A stretch of 64,000 nt of DNA from an uncultured Gemmiger sp. (GTDB lineage Bacteria; Bacillota; Clostridia; Oscillospirales; Ruminococcaceae). The stretch's first letter is position 1, and every line of letters starts with the position of its first letter. The translations under genes and the position numbers were made by a program. Location of the stretch: contig CALXAH010000005.1 of NCBI GenBank assembly GCA_944386225.1, positions 1 through 64,000 of the forward strand. The letters run 5' to 3'. The notes beneath the pieces are model-generated. The model was not told where the DNA came from, made no database searches, and was given only the letters and a program-made list of their open reading frames with translations. This document shows positions 1 through 8,463 of this stretch, one piece after another.

Positions 1-128
1 TCGCCGCTGACAATGCGGCTCAACTGGGAAGCGGAAACGCCTATCTTCTCCGCAAGTTCCTTTTGTGTGATATGGTTCCCGTTGCATAAATCGGAAATCC
101 GCTGTCCGGGTGTTCCGGGTAAAGCCAT
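1..128 (-). CDS. XRE-family helix-turn-helix regulator, N-terminal part (cut by window edge)
   Basis: The reverse strand from the ATG at 128 reads MALPGTPGQRISDLC followed by a helix-turn-helix of the Cro/C1 (XRE) type: ITQKELAEKIGVSASQLSRI, with the Q-x-x-L-A, G-V-S and L-S-R-I positions typical of HTH_3. A strong ribosome binding site (GGAGGAGGTG) lies six bases before the ATG. Only about 42 codons are inside the window, so the length and any C-terminal domain are unknown. It is preceded by a good promoter that overlaps a repeated AATGCAAT motif, which suggests autoregulation. It is probably a DNA-binding repressor of the kind found in prophage or toxin-antitoxin modules, but the rest of the protein is needed to say. 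Confidence 0.75.
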   Translation of the reverse strand, partial: MALPGTPGQRISDLCNGNHITQKELAEKIGVSASQLSRIVSG

Positions 129-155
129 AGATACGCACCTCCTCCGCATACTTCC

Positions 156-246
156 ATTATACAGAATGATTGCAAAAATGCAATTTTCAAAGTGTAAACT
201 TCATCAAAATGCAATTCTCGCAAAATTCCGGGGATTGCATTTTTTT
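156..246 (-). promoter_or_regulatory. Promoter of the XRE gene with three AATGCAAT repeats
   Basis: On the minus strand a TATAAT box (156-161) lies 16 bases from TTGCAT (178-183). The -35 box is inside AAAAATGCAATTTTC (174-188). The same core recurs as AAAATGCAATTCTCG (207-220) and, inverted, as ATTGCATTTTTT (234-245). Three copies of an A-rich AATGCAAT core around one promoter look like operators for the adjacent XRE protein. The binding protein is inferred. Confidence 0.6.
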
Positions 247-260
247 CGTGTAGACTTAGG

Positions 261-545
261 CTGATTGCTTTCGGCATCAGCATGGAGGTCACGGCCGGGC
301 TGGTCACGACAGCGGGCGAAGGCATCGTGCTGGCCATCTGTCAGGTGGCGCCTATTAAGTTCAGCACCATGAAGGTATTGTTCGATATAACGCTGGTCTG
401 CCTGTCGCTGGTGCTGGCCATGGTCTTTTTAGGGCATCCGGAAGGAGTGCGGGAAGGCACGCTGGCCGCGGCTGTCTGCGTGGGGCTGGTTACCCGGCAG
501 ACCAGCAAGCTTATGAAAAAGGTACAGGCGGTAATTCTGCCCTGA
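261..545 (+). pseudogene. YczE/DUF6198-like membrane protein, C-terminal remnant
   Basis: The frame reads LIAFGISMEVTAGLVTTAGEG at its start and is homologous to the C-terminal third of the intact YczE-like protein at 49511-50206. Shared positions include A/P-GEG, K-FDIT, REGT and the hydrophobic segment between them. The first roughly 140 residues expected for the family (several membrane helices) are absent. Homology begins at base 261, directly against the operator-bearing region of the XRE gene. An internal ATG at 282 could start an 87-residue product, but no convincing ribosome binding site precedes it. I read this as a decayed gene fragment at a rearrangement junction. It ends at the TGA at 543-545, just before a terminator. 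Confidence 0.7.
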
Positions 546-550
546 ACCAC

Positions 551-580
551 AAAAAGGAGCGCCCGGAGGCGCTCCTTTTT
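551..580. terminator. Bidirectional intrinsic terminator
   Basis: A 13-bp hairpin (551-563 with 568-580, loop CGGA) has an A tract on one side and a T tract on the other. It separates the convergent YczE fragment (+) and the deacetylase gene (-) and could serve both. Confidence 0.85.
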
Positions 581-584
581 TCTA

Positions 585-1331
585 TCAGATTCCCGGTGCT
601 TCTGTAAAGCAGTGCATGTGCAGCGGACCCAGCACCTTGAGGCCCTCGCCCAGGGCAAAACCCTTATCCTGGGCCAGACGCTGGCCCTGCATGGTGAAGT
701 AGACACGGTACAGCCCCAGCAGTTCCTCGTTCAGCTGGGTGCGGTGCAGCGCCATGGCGGCAAACTTCTGTTCAAAGGTGTCGGTCACATCCACCACGGT
801 GTTGGGGTTCTGGGTAAAGTAGAAGCCGATGGCCCCTGCCTGCCAGGGCTGGGTGCCGGTACCCCGGGGATAGCCCGCCAGCGCGGAGGAGATGAACGCC
901 TGTGCCGCCGCCTTGCCGGTGACCACATGATCCTGGTGGGCTTCGTAGAGCGCCCAGGGGTCCGGGCAGAAAACCACCTCCGGCCGGATGGTGCGCATCA
1001 GCTCCGCGATGCGGCCTGCCAGCGCCGGGATGTCCCGCAAGGAGCCGTCCGGCTCGTCAAAAAAGTGGAAAACCGACGCGCCCAGCGCCCGGCCCGCAGC
1101 CTCGGCCTCCTGACGGCGCACGGCCGCTATGGCCGCCGGGTCGGCAGGGCCTACAGGCTGGCCCAGGTCGCCGTTTGTTACGGTCAGGTAATGGATCTCG
1201 CAGCCCCGGGCGGCCAGCGCGGCGATGGTGCCGCCCATGCCGATCTCGTTGTCGTCCGGGTGGGGCTGGATGCAGAGCACGCGTTTGGCGTTCAGAATCT
1301 CAGGCGGGGCAAAAAAAGCGGACACGTCCAT
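585..1331 (-). CDS. PIG-L (LmbE-like) family deacetylase
   Basis: A 248-residue protein of the PIG-L/LmbE zinc-dependent N-acetylglucosaminyl deacetylase family. The zinc site is visible as PHPDD at residues 23-27 and AHQDH at 131-135. The family hydrolyses N-acetyl groups from GlcNAc-containing substrates (GlcNAc-PI, GlcN-Ins-malate, diacetylchitobiose and others). The start is placed at the ATG at 1331 because GAGGAAA lies just upstream; a longer in-frame extension would run back into the transporter gene. It is the last gene of a three-gene minus-strand operon, 10 bases after the transporter stop and behind the sugar kinase, which points to an acetylated amino sugar or its conjugate as substrate. 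The exact substrate is not determinable here. Confidence 0.9.
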   Translation of the reverse strand: MDVSAFFAPPEILNAKRVLCIQPHPDDNEIGMGGTIAALAARGCEIHYLTVTNGDLGQPVGPADPAAIAAVRRQEAEAAGRALGASVFHFFDEPDGSLRDIPALAGRIAELMRTIRPEVVFCPDPWALYEAHQDHVVTGKAAAQAFISSALAGYPRGTGTQPWQAGAIGFYFTQNPNTVVDVTDTFEQKFAAMALHRTQLNEELLGLYRVYFTMQGQRLAQDKGFALGEGLKVLGPLHMHCFTEAPGI

Positions 1332-1341
1332 GGTAATTTCC

Positions 1342-2682
1342 TCATTTCTCCGCCGAACGGCGGGTCTCCAGGTCTTGGCGGATGGATTCGATCTGCGCCG
1401 GCCGCAGCCGGTAGAACAGCAGGGGCACCGCCGCCAGCACAAAGCAGGCCGCGGGCGCCAGGTAGACCAGGGCGCTCAGGCCGGTGGTCAGGGTGGCGTT
1501 GGGGGCCATATTGTCCACATAGTGCATGGCGGTGAGCGAAACGCCCAGCAGGCCTTTTGCCAGGGTGGAGCTGAGTTTGTTCAGGAAGGTATTCATGCTG
1601 AACACCACGCCTTCGCCCCGGAAGCCCAGCTTCTGCTCGGCATAGTCGATGGTATCCATGAGCATGGAGGTGCTGCAGATGGTGGTGAGGCCGGTAAAGA
1701 AAAAGCTGACCCCCAGCAGCACCAGCCCCACCGCCGGGCCGCCGCCCAGCACAAAGGGCAGGGCGCTGGACACCGCGCCCCCGGCGCAGGCGGCCAGGAA
1801 GATATGTTTTTTGTCAAAGCGGCGGATCAGCGCCGGGGATACCGCCATGCCGAACACCATACCCAGCACCAGGCTCAGCCCGATCCAGGTGACATAGCCG
1901 GAATCCCCCCACACATACACCGCAAAGTGCATCTGGGCCACCTGCCGCAGGTTGTTGACCATGTTGACGATCAGCAACGCCACCATCAGGGCTTTCAGCG
2001 GGGCGTTGTCCAGAATGGTGTGGATATTCTTTTTGAAGGGCACGCCGGTGGCGGCGGGCTGGATGCGCTCCTTGACAAAGAAGCCGCTGAGCAGCATGAG
2101 CAGCGCGCCCGCACCGGCTACCACGGCGGCCGCCGCGGTATAAGCACCGGCGCTGCGCTCACCGCCGAACAGCCCCAGCAGCGACACGCTGCCCACCGAT
2201 ACCACCACGGTGCCCAGGGTACCGCCGATCTTGCCCAGGGTGACCATGCCGTTTTTCTCGTCCGCGTCCCGGGAGCAGACCGAGGAGATGGCCCAGATGG
2301 GGATATCGTAGACGGTATAGGACATGCCCCAGCATACATAGCACACCGCCGCCACCGCCACGGTGCCCGCCGGGGAACCTCCGAACTGGGTAAAGCAGAA
2401 GATGGTGGTGAGCAGGATCACCGCCGGGCCCGCCAGCAGATAGGGCCGGAATTTGCCCCAGCGGGTCTTGGTGCGGTCGGCGATCATGCCCATGAGGATA
2501 TCGTTGACCGCGTCCCACAGGCTGGCCGCCACCATAATAACAGTAACGCTCTGGGAAGGGATGCGCAGCAGGTCGGTGAAAAAGAACATAATGTACATGG
2601 TCACAAAGCTGTAGATCATGTTCTGGCCGAGCAGGCTGCCGGTGTAGACGAGCTTTTCGCCCGCCGCGATCTTTTGCCGCAT
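1342..2682 (-). CDS. GPH-family (MelB/XynP-like) sugar:cation symporter
   Basis: A 446-residue polytopic membrane protein with about twelve hydrophobic segments. The glycoside-pentoside-hexuronide family signature is clear near residue 57: WDAVNDILMG followed by DRTKTRWGKFRPY, which is the cytoplasmic loop 2-3 motif. These carriers import sugars or glycosides with Na+ or H+. It lies between a sugar kinase (upstream, 17 bases away) and a PIG-L deacetylase (downstream, 10 bases away), so the three are almost certainly co-transcribed. Together they would import, phosphorylate and deacetylate an amino-sugar compound; this order of events is inference. The ATG is preceded by AAAGGAGAAT. Confidence 0.93.
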   Translation of the reverse strand: MRQKIAAGEKLVYTGSLLGQNMIYSFVTMYIMFFFTDLLRIPSQSVTVIMVAASLWDAVNDILMGMIADRTKTRWGKFRPYLLAGPAVILLTTIFCFTQFGGSPAGTVAVAAVCYVCWGMSYTVYDIPIWAISSVCSRDADEKNGMVTLGKIGGTLGTVVVSVGSVSLLGLFGGERSAGAYTAAAAVVAGAGALLMLLSGFFVKERIQPAATGVPFKKNIHTILDNAPLKALMVALLIVNMVNNLRQVAQMHFAVYVWGDSGYVTWIGLSLVLGMVFGMAVSPALIRRFDKKHIFLAACAGGAVSSALPFVLGGGPAVGLVLLGVSFFFTGLTTICSTSMLMDTIDYAEQKLGFRGEGVVFSMNTFLNKLSSTLAKGLLGVSLTAMHYVDNMAPNATLTTGLSALVYLAPAACFVLAAVPLLFYRLRPAQIESIRQDLETRRSAEK

Positions 2683-2699
2683 AGTTGATTCTCCTTTTC

Positions 2700-3614
2700 T
2701 TATCCGTTACGCGCCGCCGCGCGCTTTGCCATCCGGATACCACCCTCCGCCGGGTCTGTCTTTGCCGGGATCAGGGCGTTCTGCAGCCCGGCGGGCAGAG
2801 CCTGCCGCACCAGCGCCGCATACCGGCTGCTGCGCATACAGCCGCCGGTGAGTACCAGCCGCAGCGGTGCATCGGGCTGCTTCCCCAGTTTTTCGGCGGC
2901 GGCCTGTACCAGCGCCGCCAGATGGGCCGCGCCCCGGGCCAGGATCGCGTCCTTGTCCGGGTCGGGCTTGCCGCCCAGCACCACCGCCGCCAGCGCCGCC
3001 ACCCGGTCGGCACTGTCCAGGGTGGTGGCTGTGCCGGGCAGCTGTTCCAGGCAGGGCGCGCCCAGCGCCCGGGCCACCTCCTCCAGCCAGGGGCGGTAGG
3101 GCCGGCAACCGTCGCAATACAGCAGGGCCTGTTCCAGCGCCCGGCAGCCCAGCCACCAGCCGCTGCCCAGGTCGATGAAGCCGTAGCCCCAGCCGCCCGC
3201 ACGCACCGTGCGGCCCCGCCGGTCCACCCCCATGGCAATGGAACCGGTACCGGCGATCAGCACCACCCCCGGCGGATCGGCCGCGGCAAAAAAGGCGGGC
3301 AGCGCATCGTTGCACAGGGTATAGCGCCCCGGCTGCCAGCCCAGCGATTCGATCATGGCCCGGTAAACGGCCTCATCCTCCGGGCTGTCGCAGCCGGACA
3401 TGCCGAACACCCCGTGGGTTATGGAATCCGGGCCGGCACCGCTGGCCGCCCACAGTTCATCCAGGCCCCGGGCCAGGTTTTCCCGGGCGGCGGATTCCCC
3501 CACCGACTTGATGCTGGACGCCCCGCTGCGGGCCCGGTATTCCCGGCCGTCCGCACCGCGAAGCAGCAGGGCGGTTTTGGTGCCGCCCCCATCCACCGAA
3601 AGGAACCAGTCCAT
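2700..3614 (-). CDS. BadF/BadG/BcrA/BcrD-family kinase, N-acetylglucosamine kinase-like
   Basis: A 304-residue protein of the actin-like ATPase fold. The phosphate-1 motif DGGGTKT (8-14), the adenosine-side LIAGTGS and a GGWG...DLGSGWW segment are those of the eukaryotic-type N-acetylglucosamine kinases placed in the BadF/BadG/BcrA/BcrD family. The likely reaction is ATP-dependent phosphorylation of N-acetylglucosamine or a related hexosamine in the cytoplasm. It is the first gene of the operon with a GPH transporter and a PIG-L deacetylase, which fits amino-sugar use. The start codon follows GGAAAGGGGAAACGGG, and a promoter sits about 30 bases upstream. Substrate assignment is by family and context. 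Confidence 0.88.
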   Translation of the reverse strand: MDWFLSVDGGGTKTALLLRGADGREYRARSGASSIKSVGESAARENLARGLDELWAASGAGPDSITHGVFGMSGCDSPEDEAVYRAMIESLGWQPGRYTLCNDALPAFFAAADPPGVVLIAGTGSIAMGVDRRGRTVRAGGWGYGFIDLGSGWWLGCRALEQALLYCDGCRPYRPWLEEVARALGAPCLEQLPGTATTLDSADRVAALAAVVLGGKPDPDKDAILARGAAHLAALVQAAAEKLGKQPDAPLRLVLTGGCMRSSRYAALVRQALPAGLQNALIPAKTDPAEGGIRMAKRAAARNG

Positions 3615-3643
3615 CCCGTTTCCCCTTTCCGGTTATTTTTACC

Positions 3644-3672
3644 ATTGTACCATCCGGGGTGACAAAACACAA
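3644..3672 (-). promoter_or_regulatory. Promoter of the kinase-transporter-deacetylase operon
   Basis: On the minus strand TTGTGT (3667-3672) is 17 bases from TACAAT (3644-3649), 30 bases before the kinase ATG. No obvious operator is seen. Confidence 0.55.
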
Positions 3673-3696
3673 CGCCGGGCCCCGAAAGGCCCGGCG
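3673..3696 (-). terminator. Terminator after the tetR-like gene
   Basis: A 9-bp GC-rich hairpin (3673-3681 with 3688-3696) is followed on the minus strand by GTTGTGTTTTGT. It lies seven bases past the TetR stop codon and ends the RND-TetR transcript. Confidence 0.7.
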
Positions 3697-3702
3697 TATA
3701 AT

Positions 3703-4281
3703 TCAGGTCAGGGCGCGGCAGACCATCCGGCACAGGTTTTCTGTGTGCACGGGGCTGTCCGCCGGGCTCTGCACCGCAGCGGCGGAAGCCATCAAAGCAG
3801 TTTCCACCACGCAGCGGCAATACTCGTCGGCATAGTCGGCACGGATCCTTCCCTCGGCGCGGCCCTGAGCAATCAGAGCCTGTTCCAGCGCCTGCAGACG
3901 GTTCAGCAGATCCTTCTGCGCTTCAACAAACTGGCAGCAGGCAGGCTGTTTGCCCCGCATTCCGCTGCTCAGGCTATGATATACGGTTGCGTCCCCCAGC
4001 AGAGTATCCCACAGGGCGCGCAGCATTCCGGCCACATGCTCCTCAAAGCTGCCGGGACTTTCCATAATCCGATCCAGCCGGTTCAGAATCTGGGTCAGGC
4101 ACCAGTGTACCGTGCTTGCCAGAATTTCCTCTTTGGAGGAGAAATACTCGTACAGGGTGCCTTTGCCCAGGCCCGCCGCGTCCGCGATCTGCTGCACCCG
4201 CAGGCTGCCCATATCCACCCCCTGCCGGGCCAGAGCCAGCACGCCGGTGAACACCTGGATCTGTTTTTCGGTATAGGCCAT
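3703..4281 (-). CDS. TetR/AcrR-family transcriptional regulator
   Basis: A 192-residue protein with an N-terminal TetR helix-turn-helix (RVQQIADAAGLGKGTLYEYF, then SSKEEIL, residues 28-54) and a helical C-terminal ligand domain. It lies three bases downstream of the RND permease in the same transcript, so repressor and pump are co-expressed. A perfect 20-bp palindrome next to the pump promoter (8236-8255) is the natural operator and would make the circuit autoregulated. The inducer is presumably a pump substrate. The class is certain; operator binding is inferred. Confidence 0.93.
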   Translation of the reverse strand: MAYTEKQIQVFTGVLALARQGVDMGSLRVQQIADAAGLGKGTLYEYFSSKEEILASTVHWCLTQILNRLDRIMESPGSFEEHVAGMLRALWDTLLGDATVYHSLSSGMRGKQPACCQFVEAQKDLLNRLQALEQALIAQGRAEGRIRADYADEYCRCVVETALMASAAAVQSPADSPVHTENLCRMVCRALT

Positions 4282-4284
4282 TGA

Positions 4285-7200
4285 TCAGTCCCCCACATCC
4301 ACGTTTTTCAGCTCACGCCGGAACAGCAGGTCGTACAGCACCGGCACAATGATCAGGGTCAGCAGGGTGGCGTAGCTCAGGCCGCCGATGGTTACCAGCG
4401 CCAGCGGACGGCTCATGGCCGCGCTGGCATCGGTGCTGAACACCAGCGTTACCATCGCCAGGATGGTGGTGAGGGCGGTCATCAGGATGGGCCGGATACG
4501 GTCGCGGCCGGTCTGCACCAGGGCCTCCCGCTTTTCCATACCCTCCAGACGCAGCTGGTTGGCGTAGTCCACAAACACAATACCGTTATTGACCACCACA
4601 CCCGCCAGCACCAGGAAGCCCAGCATGGCGATGACCGACAGGCTTTCATTTGCGATCAGCAGCGCCAGCAGGCCGCCGGTAAAGGCCAGGGGCATGGTGA
4701 ACATTACAATAAAGGGCGACAGCAGGCTCTGGAACTGGGCCACCATGATCAGGTAGATGAACACCACCGCCAGCAGGATCATCAGTACCAGGTCGTACAT
4801 GGCGTCGCCGATGGTGGCGCTCTCGCCCTCGATGGTCACATCCACCCCTTCGGGCACTTCGTAGGCCGCCAGCTTTTCCTCCACCTGGCGGGCCAGCAGG
4901 CTGGTGTTGTAGCCCTCGGCCGTGGTGGCGCTGACGGTGATATACCGGGCCTGGTTCTCCCGGTTGATGGCGTTTACGCCGGGCGCCTGCTGCAGGGTGG
5001 CAAACTGGCGCAGGGCGTGCTCTTCCTCCACCGCCTCACCGTTTTCGTCGGTGGTGGTTGTGGTGAAGGTGTAGTCCAGCAGGCTGTCCGCGTCGGGCGC
5101 GGCAGAGGCGTCCACCACCACGACCGGGTAGGAATCCGCCCCCACCGTCAGGGTAGTGGCGCTGGTCTCGGTGGTCAGCGCCGTGGACAGCTCGCTGTAG
5201 ATCTGGGCCACGGTCAGGCCGTACTGCATGGCTGCGTCCTTGTTGATGATCAGATGCAGCTGATCGTCACCGTCTTCCTGGCCGTTGGTGATCTCGGTAA
5301 AGCCTTCCACCTGGCCCAGCAGATCCATCATATCCTGGCTGACCGCCAGCAGCTGATCCAGATCCTCGCCGGTCACCCGCAGCTGCAGTCCGCTGCCGCC
5401 CAGCACCGACAGATCCATGTTGGAGGTGGAAATGCTGATCTCGGCATCCAGGCCGGCGGTGGCGTCGGTGATGGCGTCGGCCACCTTGCTGTTGTCCTTG
5501 GAGGCCTCCTCATCCAGCAGCACATAGAAGCTGAAGCTGCTTACCGTGTCGGAACTGCCGCCGCCACCCAGCAGCGAAGTACCGCCGCCGGACATGGCGC
5601 CCACATACTCCACCCCCTGCTGCTCCAGGGTGCGGGCCATGATCTCATCCGCCAGGGCATAGGCGTCCTCCCGGGTGGAATCCTCCGGCACCTGGGCGGT
5701 AATCGTCATCTGGTTGCCGCCCATCTCGGGCATGAATTCCAGCCCCATACGGCCGGTCTGCCAGGCCGCAAAGGCCAGCAGCACCAGCGCCCCGGCCAGC
5801 GGCGCGGCCTTGTGGCCAAGGCACCAGCGCAGCGCCTTTTCGTAGGCGTTCACCATCCGGTCAAACCAGGGGTGGGGCTTTTCCTTTTCGCTGCGCAGCA
5901 GTGTGGAGCTCAGGGTGGGCACCAGGGTCAGGGCCACGATCAGGCTGGCGCACAGGCTGTAGGCGATGGTCAGGCCCATATCCGCGAACAGCTGCCGGGT
6001 AAGGCCCTCGGTAAAGACGATGGGCAGGAACACGCAGACGGTGGTCAGGGTGGAGGCCGCAATGGCCGCGGCCACCTGCTTGGCCCCCTGCACGGCCGCC
6101 TTGGCGGCAGGCATCCCCTGCCCGCGCAGGCGGTAGATGTTTTCCATGACCACGATGGAGTTATCCACCAGCATACCCACGCCCAGCGCCAGACCGGACA
6201 GGCTGACGATGTTCAGGGTTACGCCGGTGAAGTACATGAGCACCAGCGCGAACAGCACCGAAATGGGGATGCTGAACGCCACCACCAGGGTGGGGCGCAT
6301 GCTCTTGAGAAAGACCGCCAGCACCAGAATGGCCAGCACACCGCCCCAGGACAGGTTGGACAGCACCGAGTTGACGATCATGGCGATGTAGTCGCCCTGG
6401 TCCATAAGGGGGGTGATGCGCAGGCCCTCGTATTTGGCTTCCAGTTCCTGGATAGCCTCATTCACCGCCTTGGATACGTCGGAGGTACCGGCGGTGCTGG
6501 CTTTGGACACCGACAGAATCACCGCCTGGTTGCCGTTGACCCGGGCGTAGCTGTCGGCCGCGTTGTCGGTAACCACCACATCGGCCACATCGCACAGCCG
6601 CACATCCCCCACCCCGTCGATGTCCATATGAACAAGCAGGGTGTTTTCCAGTTCTTCCAGGCTGGCGAACTCGTCGCCCACCCGCAGCATCAGCTTGCCG
6701 TCGGTGCCGTCAATATACCCGGCGGGCATGGAGAAGTTCTGGGCAGTCAGGATACCGGCAATCGTCTTGCCGGAGAGCAGGCCGCTGATGTCGGCGTTTT
6801 CCAGCGCGGCGGTGCGGGCGTCATCCAGCTGGCTCTGCGCATCCTCCAGCTGCTGCTCTGCTTCCTCCAGCGCGGTGCGGGAGGATGCGATCTGGGCCGT
6901 GCCTGCGCCAAACCCCGCCGCGGCGGCGATCTTGCCCGCCTCGATCTGGGCGTAGTAGTCCTTGGCCTTGGTCAGTCCCTCGTCTGCAGCCTTTTTCATC
7001 ATCTCGGCGGCGGTGATTTCGGTGGAAAGGTTGGCCAGCGCCGCGTCGATCTCATCCAGGCGGGTGGGCATGGCACCGATTGTGTCGGCCATTTCCTTGA
7101 CGCTGCCCACGGTGGTACAACCTTGGGCGATCAGGTCCTGCAAAGTTGCCTTCATCGCATCGGCGGATCCGTCCGCCGGCAGGTTGCTCAGTAAGAATTC

Positions 7201-8196
7201 CAGGGGGGTCTCGTCGGGCGCATTCAGTTGTTCGTAGAGCGCCTGCATACCTGCCGCGTTCACCCGAACCGCCTGACACACCGCATCCTCATCGTTCGGG
7301 TCTACACCCGGATTTGTAGCCTGTGCCATAGCCACCATGGCCTTGTAGCTTATCTCCCGCTCCGCCTCCAGCGCCGCCTTGCTGGCCTGCAGGCTGGTCA
7401 CCTGGCTGGCCAGGGCGCTGGCCTGGGCCACCGCCGCGTCCACCTGGGCGCTGGCCTGAGCCAGTTCATTGCCGGTCTGGGCCTGGGTGTCCTCCAGTTT
7501 GGTCTGGGCGCTGTCCAGCTCGGCCTTACCGTCGGCAAGCTGCTGCTTCGCATCGGCCAGTTCCGCCTGCGCCTCGTCCATCTTATCGCTGACGCTGGCC
7601 AGCACCTTGTCGTTCAGGGCATCAATGCGTTCCTGATCCAGACGCACCTCCACCGTCTTTTCTACCAGACCGGTACCGTCCACGCTGGCCACGCCGGCCT
7701 GACGCTCCAGATAGGGGCTTATATCCTCCTGCACGAACTGGGTCAGTTCGTAGATGTCCATGCCCTCCATATCCACGCTGGCCACCACCACCGGCAGCAT
7801 ATCCGGGCTGATCTGCAGCAGCATCGGGCTGGACACGGTATCCGGCAGATAGCTGCCGACCTGATCCACAGCCGTGGACAGGTTTACCATGGCGGTATCC
7901 ATGTTGGTGCCGCTTTCAAATTCCAGAATCAGCATGCTCATATTCTCACTGGACACGCTGGACAGATTGGCCACCCCGTTCACGGTGCCGAATGCGGATT
8001 CCAGCACCTCGGTGACCGATTTTTCCACCTTTTCCGGGCTGGCGCCGGGATAGGTGGTCACCGCCACCACATAGGGCAGTTCCAGGGAGGGCAGCAGGTC
8101 GGTGGTCATGTTCAGAAAGCTGATGACGCCCAGCACCAGCACCAGCACCACCGCCACTACCACGGTATAGGGCTTTTTTACACAGAATTTCGACAT
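4285..8196 (-). CDS. RND (HAE1-type) efflux permease with coiled-coil insertion
   Basis: A 1303-residue resistance-nodulation-division permease. TM1 is at about 11-30. The TM4 region contains LALGVGMLVDNSIVVMEN, which carries the conserved acidic proton-relay position, and a second duplicated half ends in six membrane helices. Bacterial HAE1 permeases are usually about 1,030-1,060 residues. The excess here is a block at about 205-465, rich in Ala, Gln, Glu and Lys heptads (e.g. DEAQAELADAKQQL, EEAEQQLEDAQSQL), that interrupts the first extracellular porter subdomain. The start is set at the ATG at 8196 (MSKFCVKKPY). The AAGGAG upstream is 13 bases away, slightly long. No separate membrane-fusion protein gene is nearby. 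The cognate TetR gene follows directly. Likely role: export of amphiphilic compounds or lipids across the membrane of a Gram-positive cell. Confidence 0.93.
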   Translation of the reverse strand: MSKFCVKKPYTVVVAVVLVLVLGVISFLNMTTDLLPSLELPYVVAVTTYPGASPEKVEKSVTEVLESAFGTVNGVANLSSVSSENMSMLILEFESGTNMDTAMVNLSTAVDQVGSYLPDTVSSPMLLQISPDMLPVVVASVDMEGMDIYELTQFVQEDISPYLERQAGVASVDGTGLVEKTVEVRLDQERIDALNDKVLASVSDKMDEAQAELADAKQQLADGKAELDSAQTKLEDTQAQTGNELAQASAQVDAAVAQASALASQVTSLQASKAALEAEREISYKAMVAMAQATNPGVDPNDEDAVCQAVRVNAAGMQALYEQLNAPDETPLEFLLSNLPADGSADAMKATLQDLIAQGCTTVGSVKEMADTIGAMPTRLDEIDAALANLSTEITAAEMMKKAADEGLTKAKDYYAQIEAGKIAAAAGFGAGTAQIASSRTALEEAEQQLEDAQSQLDDARTAALENADISGLLSGKTIAGILTAQNFSMPAGYIDGTDGKLMLRVGDEFASLEELENTLLVHMDIDGVGDVRLCDVADVVVTDNAADSYARVNGNQAVILSVSKASTAGTSDVSKAVNEAIQELEAKYEGLRITPLMDQGDYIAMIVNSVLSNLSWGGVLAILVLAVFLKSMRPTLVVAFSIPISVLFALVLMYFTGVTLNIVSLSGLALGVGMLVDNSIVVMENIYRLRGQGMPAAKAAVQGAKQVAAAIAASTLTTVCVFLPIVFTEGLTRQLFADMGLTIAYSLCASLIVALTLVPTLSSTLLRSEKEKPHPWFDRMVNAYEKALRWCLGHKAAPLAGALVLLAFAAWQTGRMGLEFMPEMGGNQMTITAQVPEDSTREDAYALADEIMARTLEQQGVEYVGAMSGGGTSLLGGGGSSDTVSSFSFYVLLDEEASKDNSKVADAITDATAGLDAEISISTSNMDLSVLGGSGLQLRVTGEDLDQLLAVSQDMMDLLGQVEGFTEITNGQEDGDDQLHLIINKDAAMQYGLTVAQIYSELSTALTTETSATTLTVGADSYPVVVVDASAAPDADSLLDYTFTTTTTDENGEAVEEEHALRQFATLQQAPGVNAINRENQARYITVSATTAEGYNTSLLARQVEEKLAAYEVPEGVDVTIEGESATIGDAMYDLVLMILLAVVFIYLIMVAQFQSLLSPFIVMFTMPLAFTGGLLALLIANESLSVIAMLGFLVLAGVVVNNGIVFVDYANQLRLEGMEKREALVQTGRDRIRPILMTALTTILAMVTLVFSTDASAAMSRPLALVTIGGLSYATLLTLIIVPVLYDLLFRRELKNVDVGD

Positions 8197-8235
8197 ATGG
8201 TTTGCGTTTCTCCTTTTTGAGATAAGCGGACAGGC

Positions 8236-8294
8236 CCGACCGACCGGTCGGTCGGAAACGATTTGAGTATACCGCATTCAATCTGTATCCGCAA
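8236..8294 (-). promoter_or_regulatory. Promoter and TetR operator of the RND operon
   Basis: On the minus strand TTGCGG (8289-8294) is 17 bases from TATACT (8266-8271). Ten bases downstream of the -10 box is a perfect 20-bp palindrome at 8236-8255 (half site CCGACCGACC). It would cover the transcription start region. The palindrome fits a TetR-family operator and the downstream tetR-like gene is the obvious source of the repressor. Confidence 0.75.
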
Positions 8295-8463
8295 GGGTCT
8301 GCCCCTAAGGTTTTGCTGCCCGGCATATATTGGCTTCCCGCCCTGACGGCGTAAAGCGAATGAAAATGTGATAATTTTGTGTTTCCCCAATTTTTCACAC
8401 TTTTCTCTCGTATAGTATATAAATATGTCTATTCGCGTATTGACTTGAGATAAGGAGCAGGCC

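Noticed and set aside
5017..7194. A 725-codon frame opposite the RND permease
   Set aside because: The opposite strand is an unambiguous RND permease; the His/Gln-rich translation has no domains.
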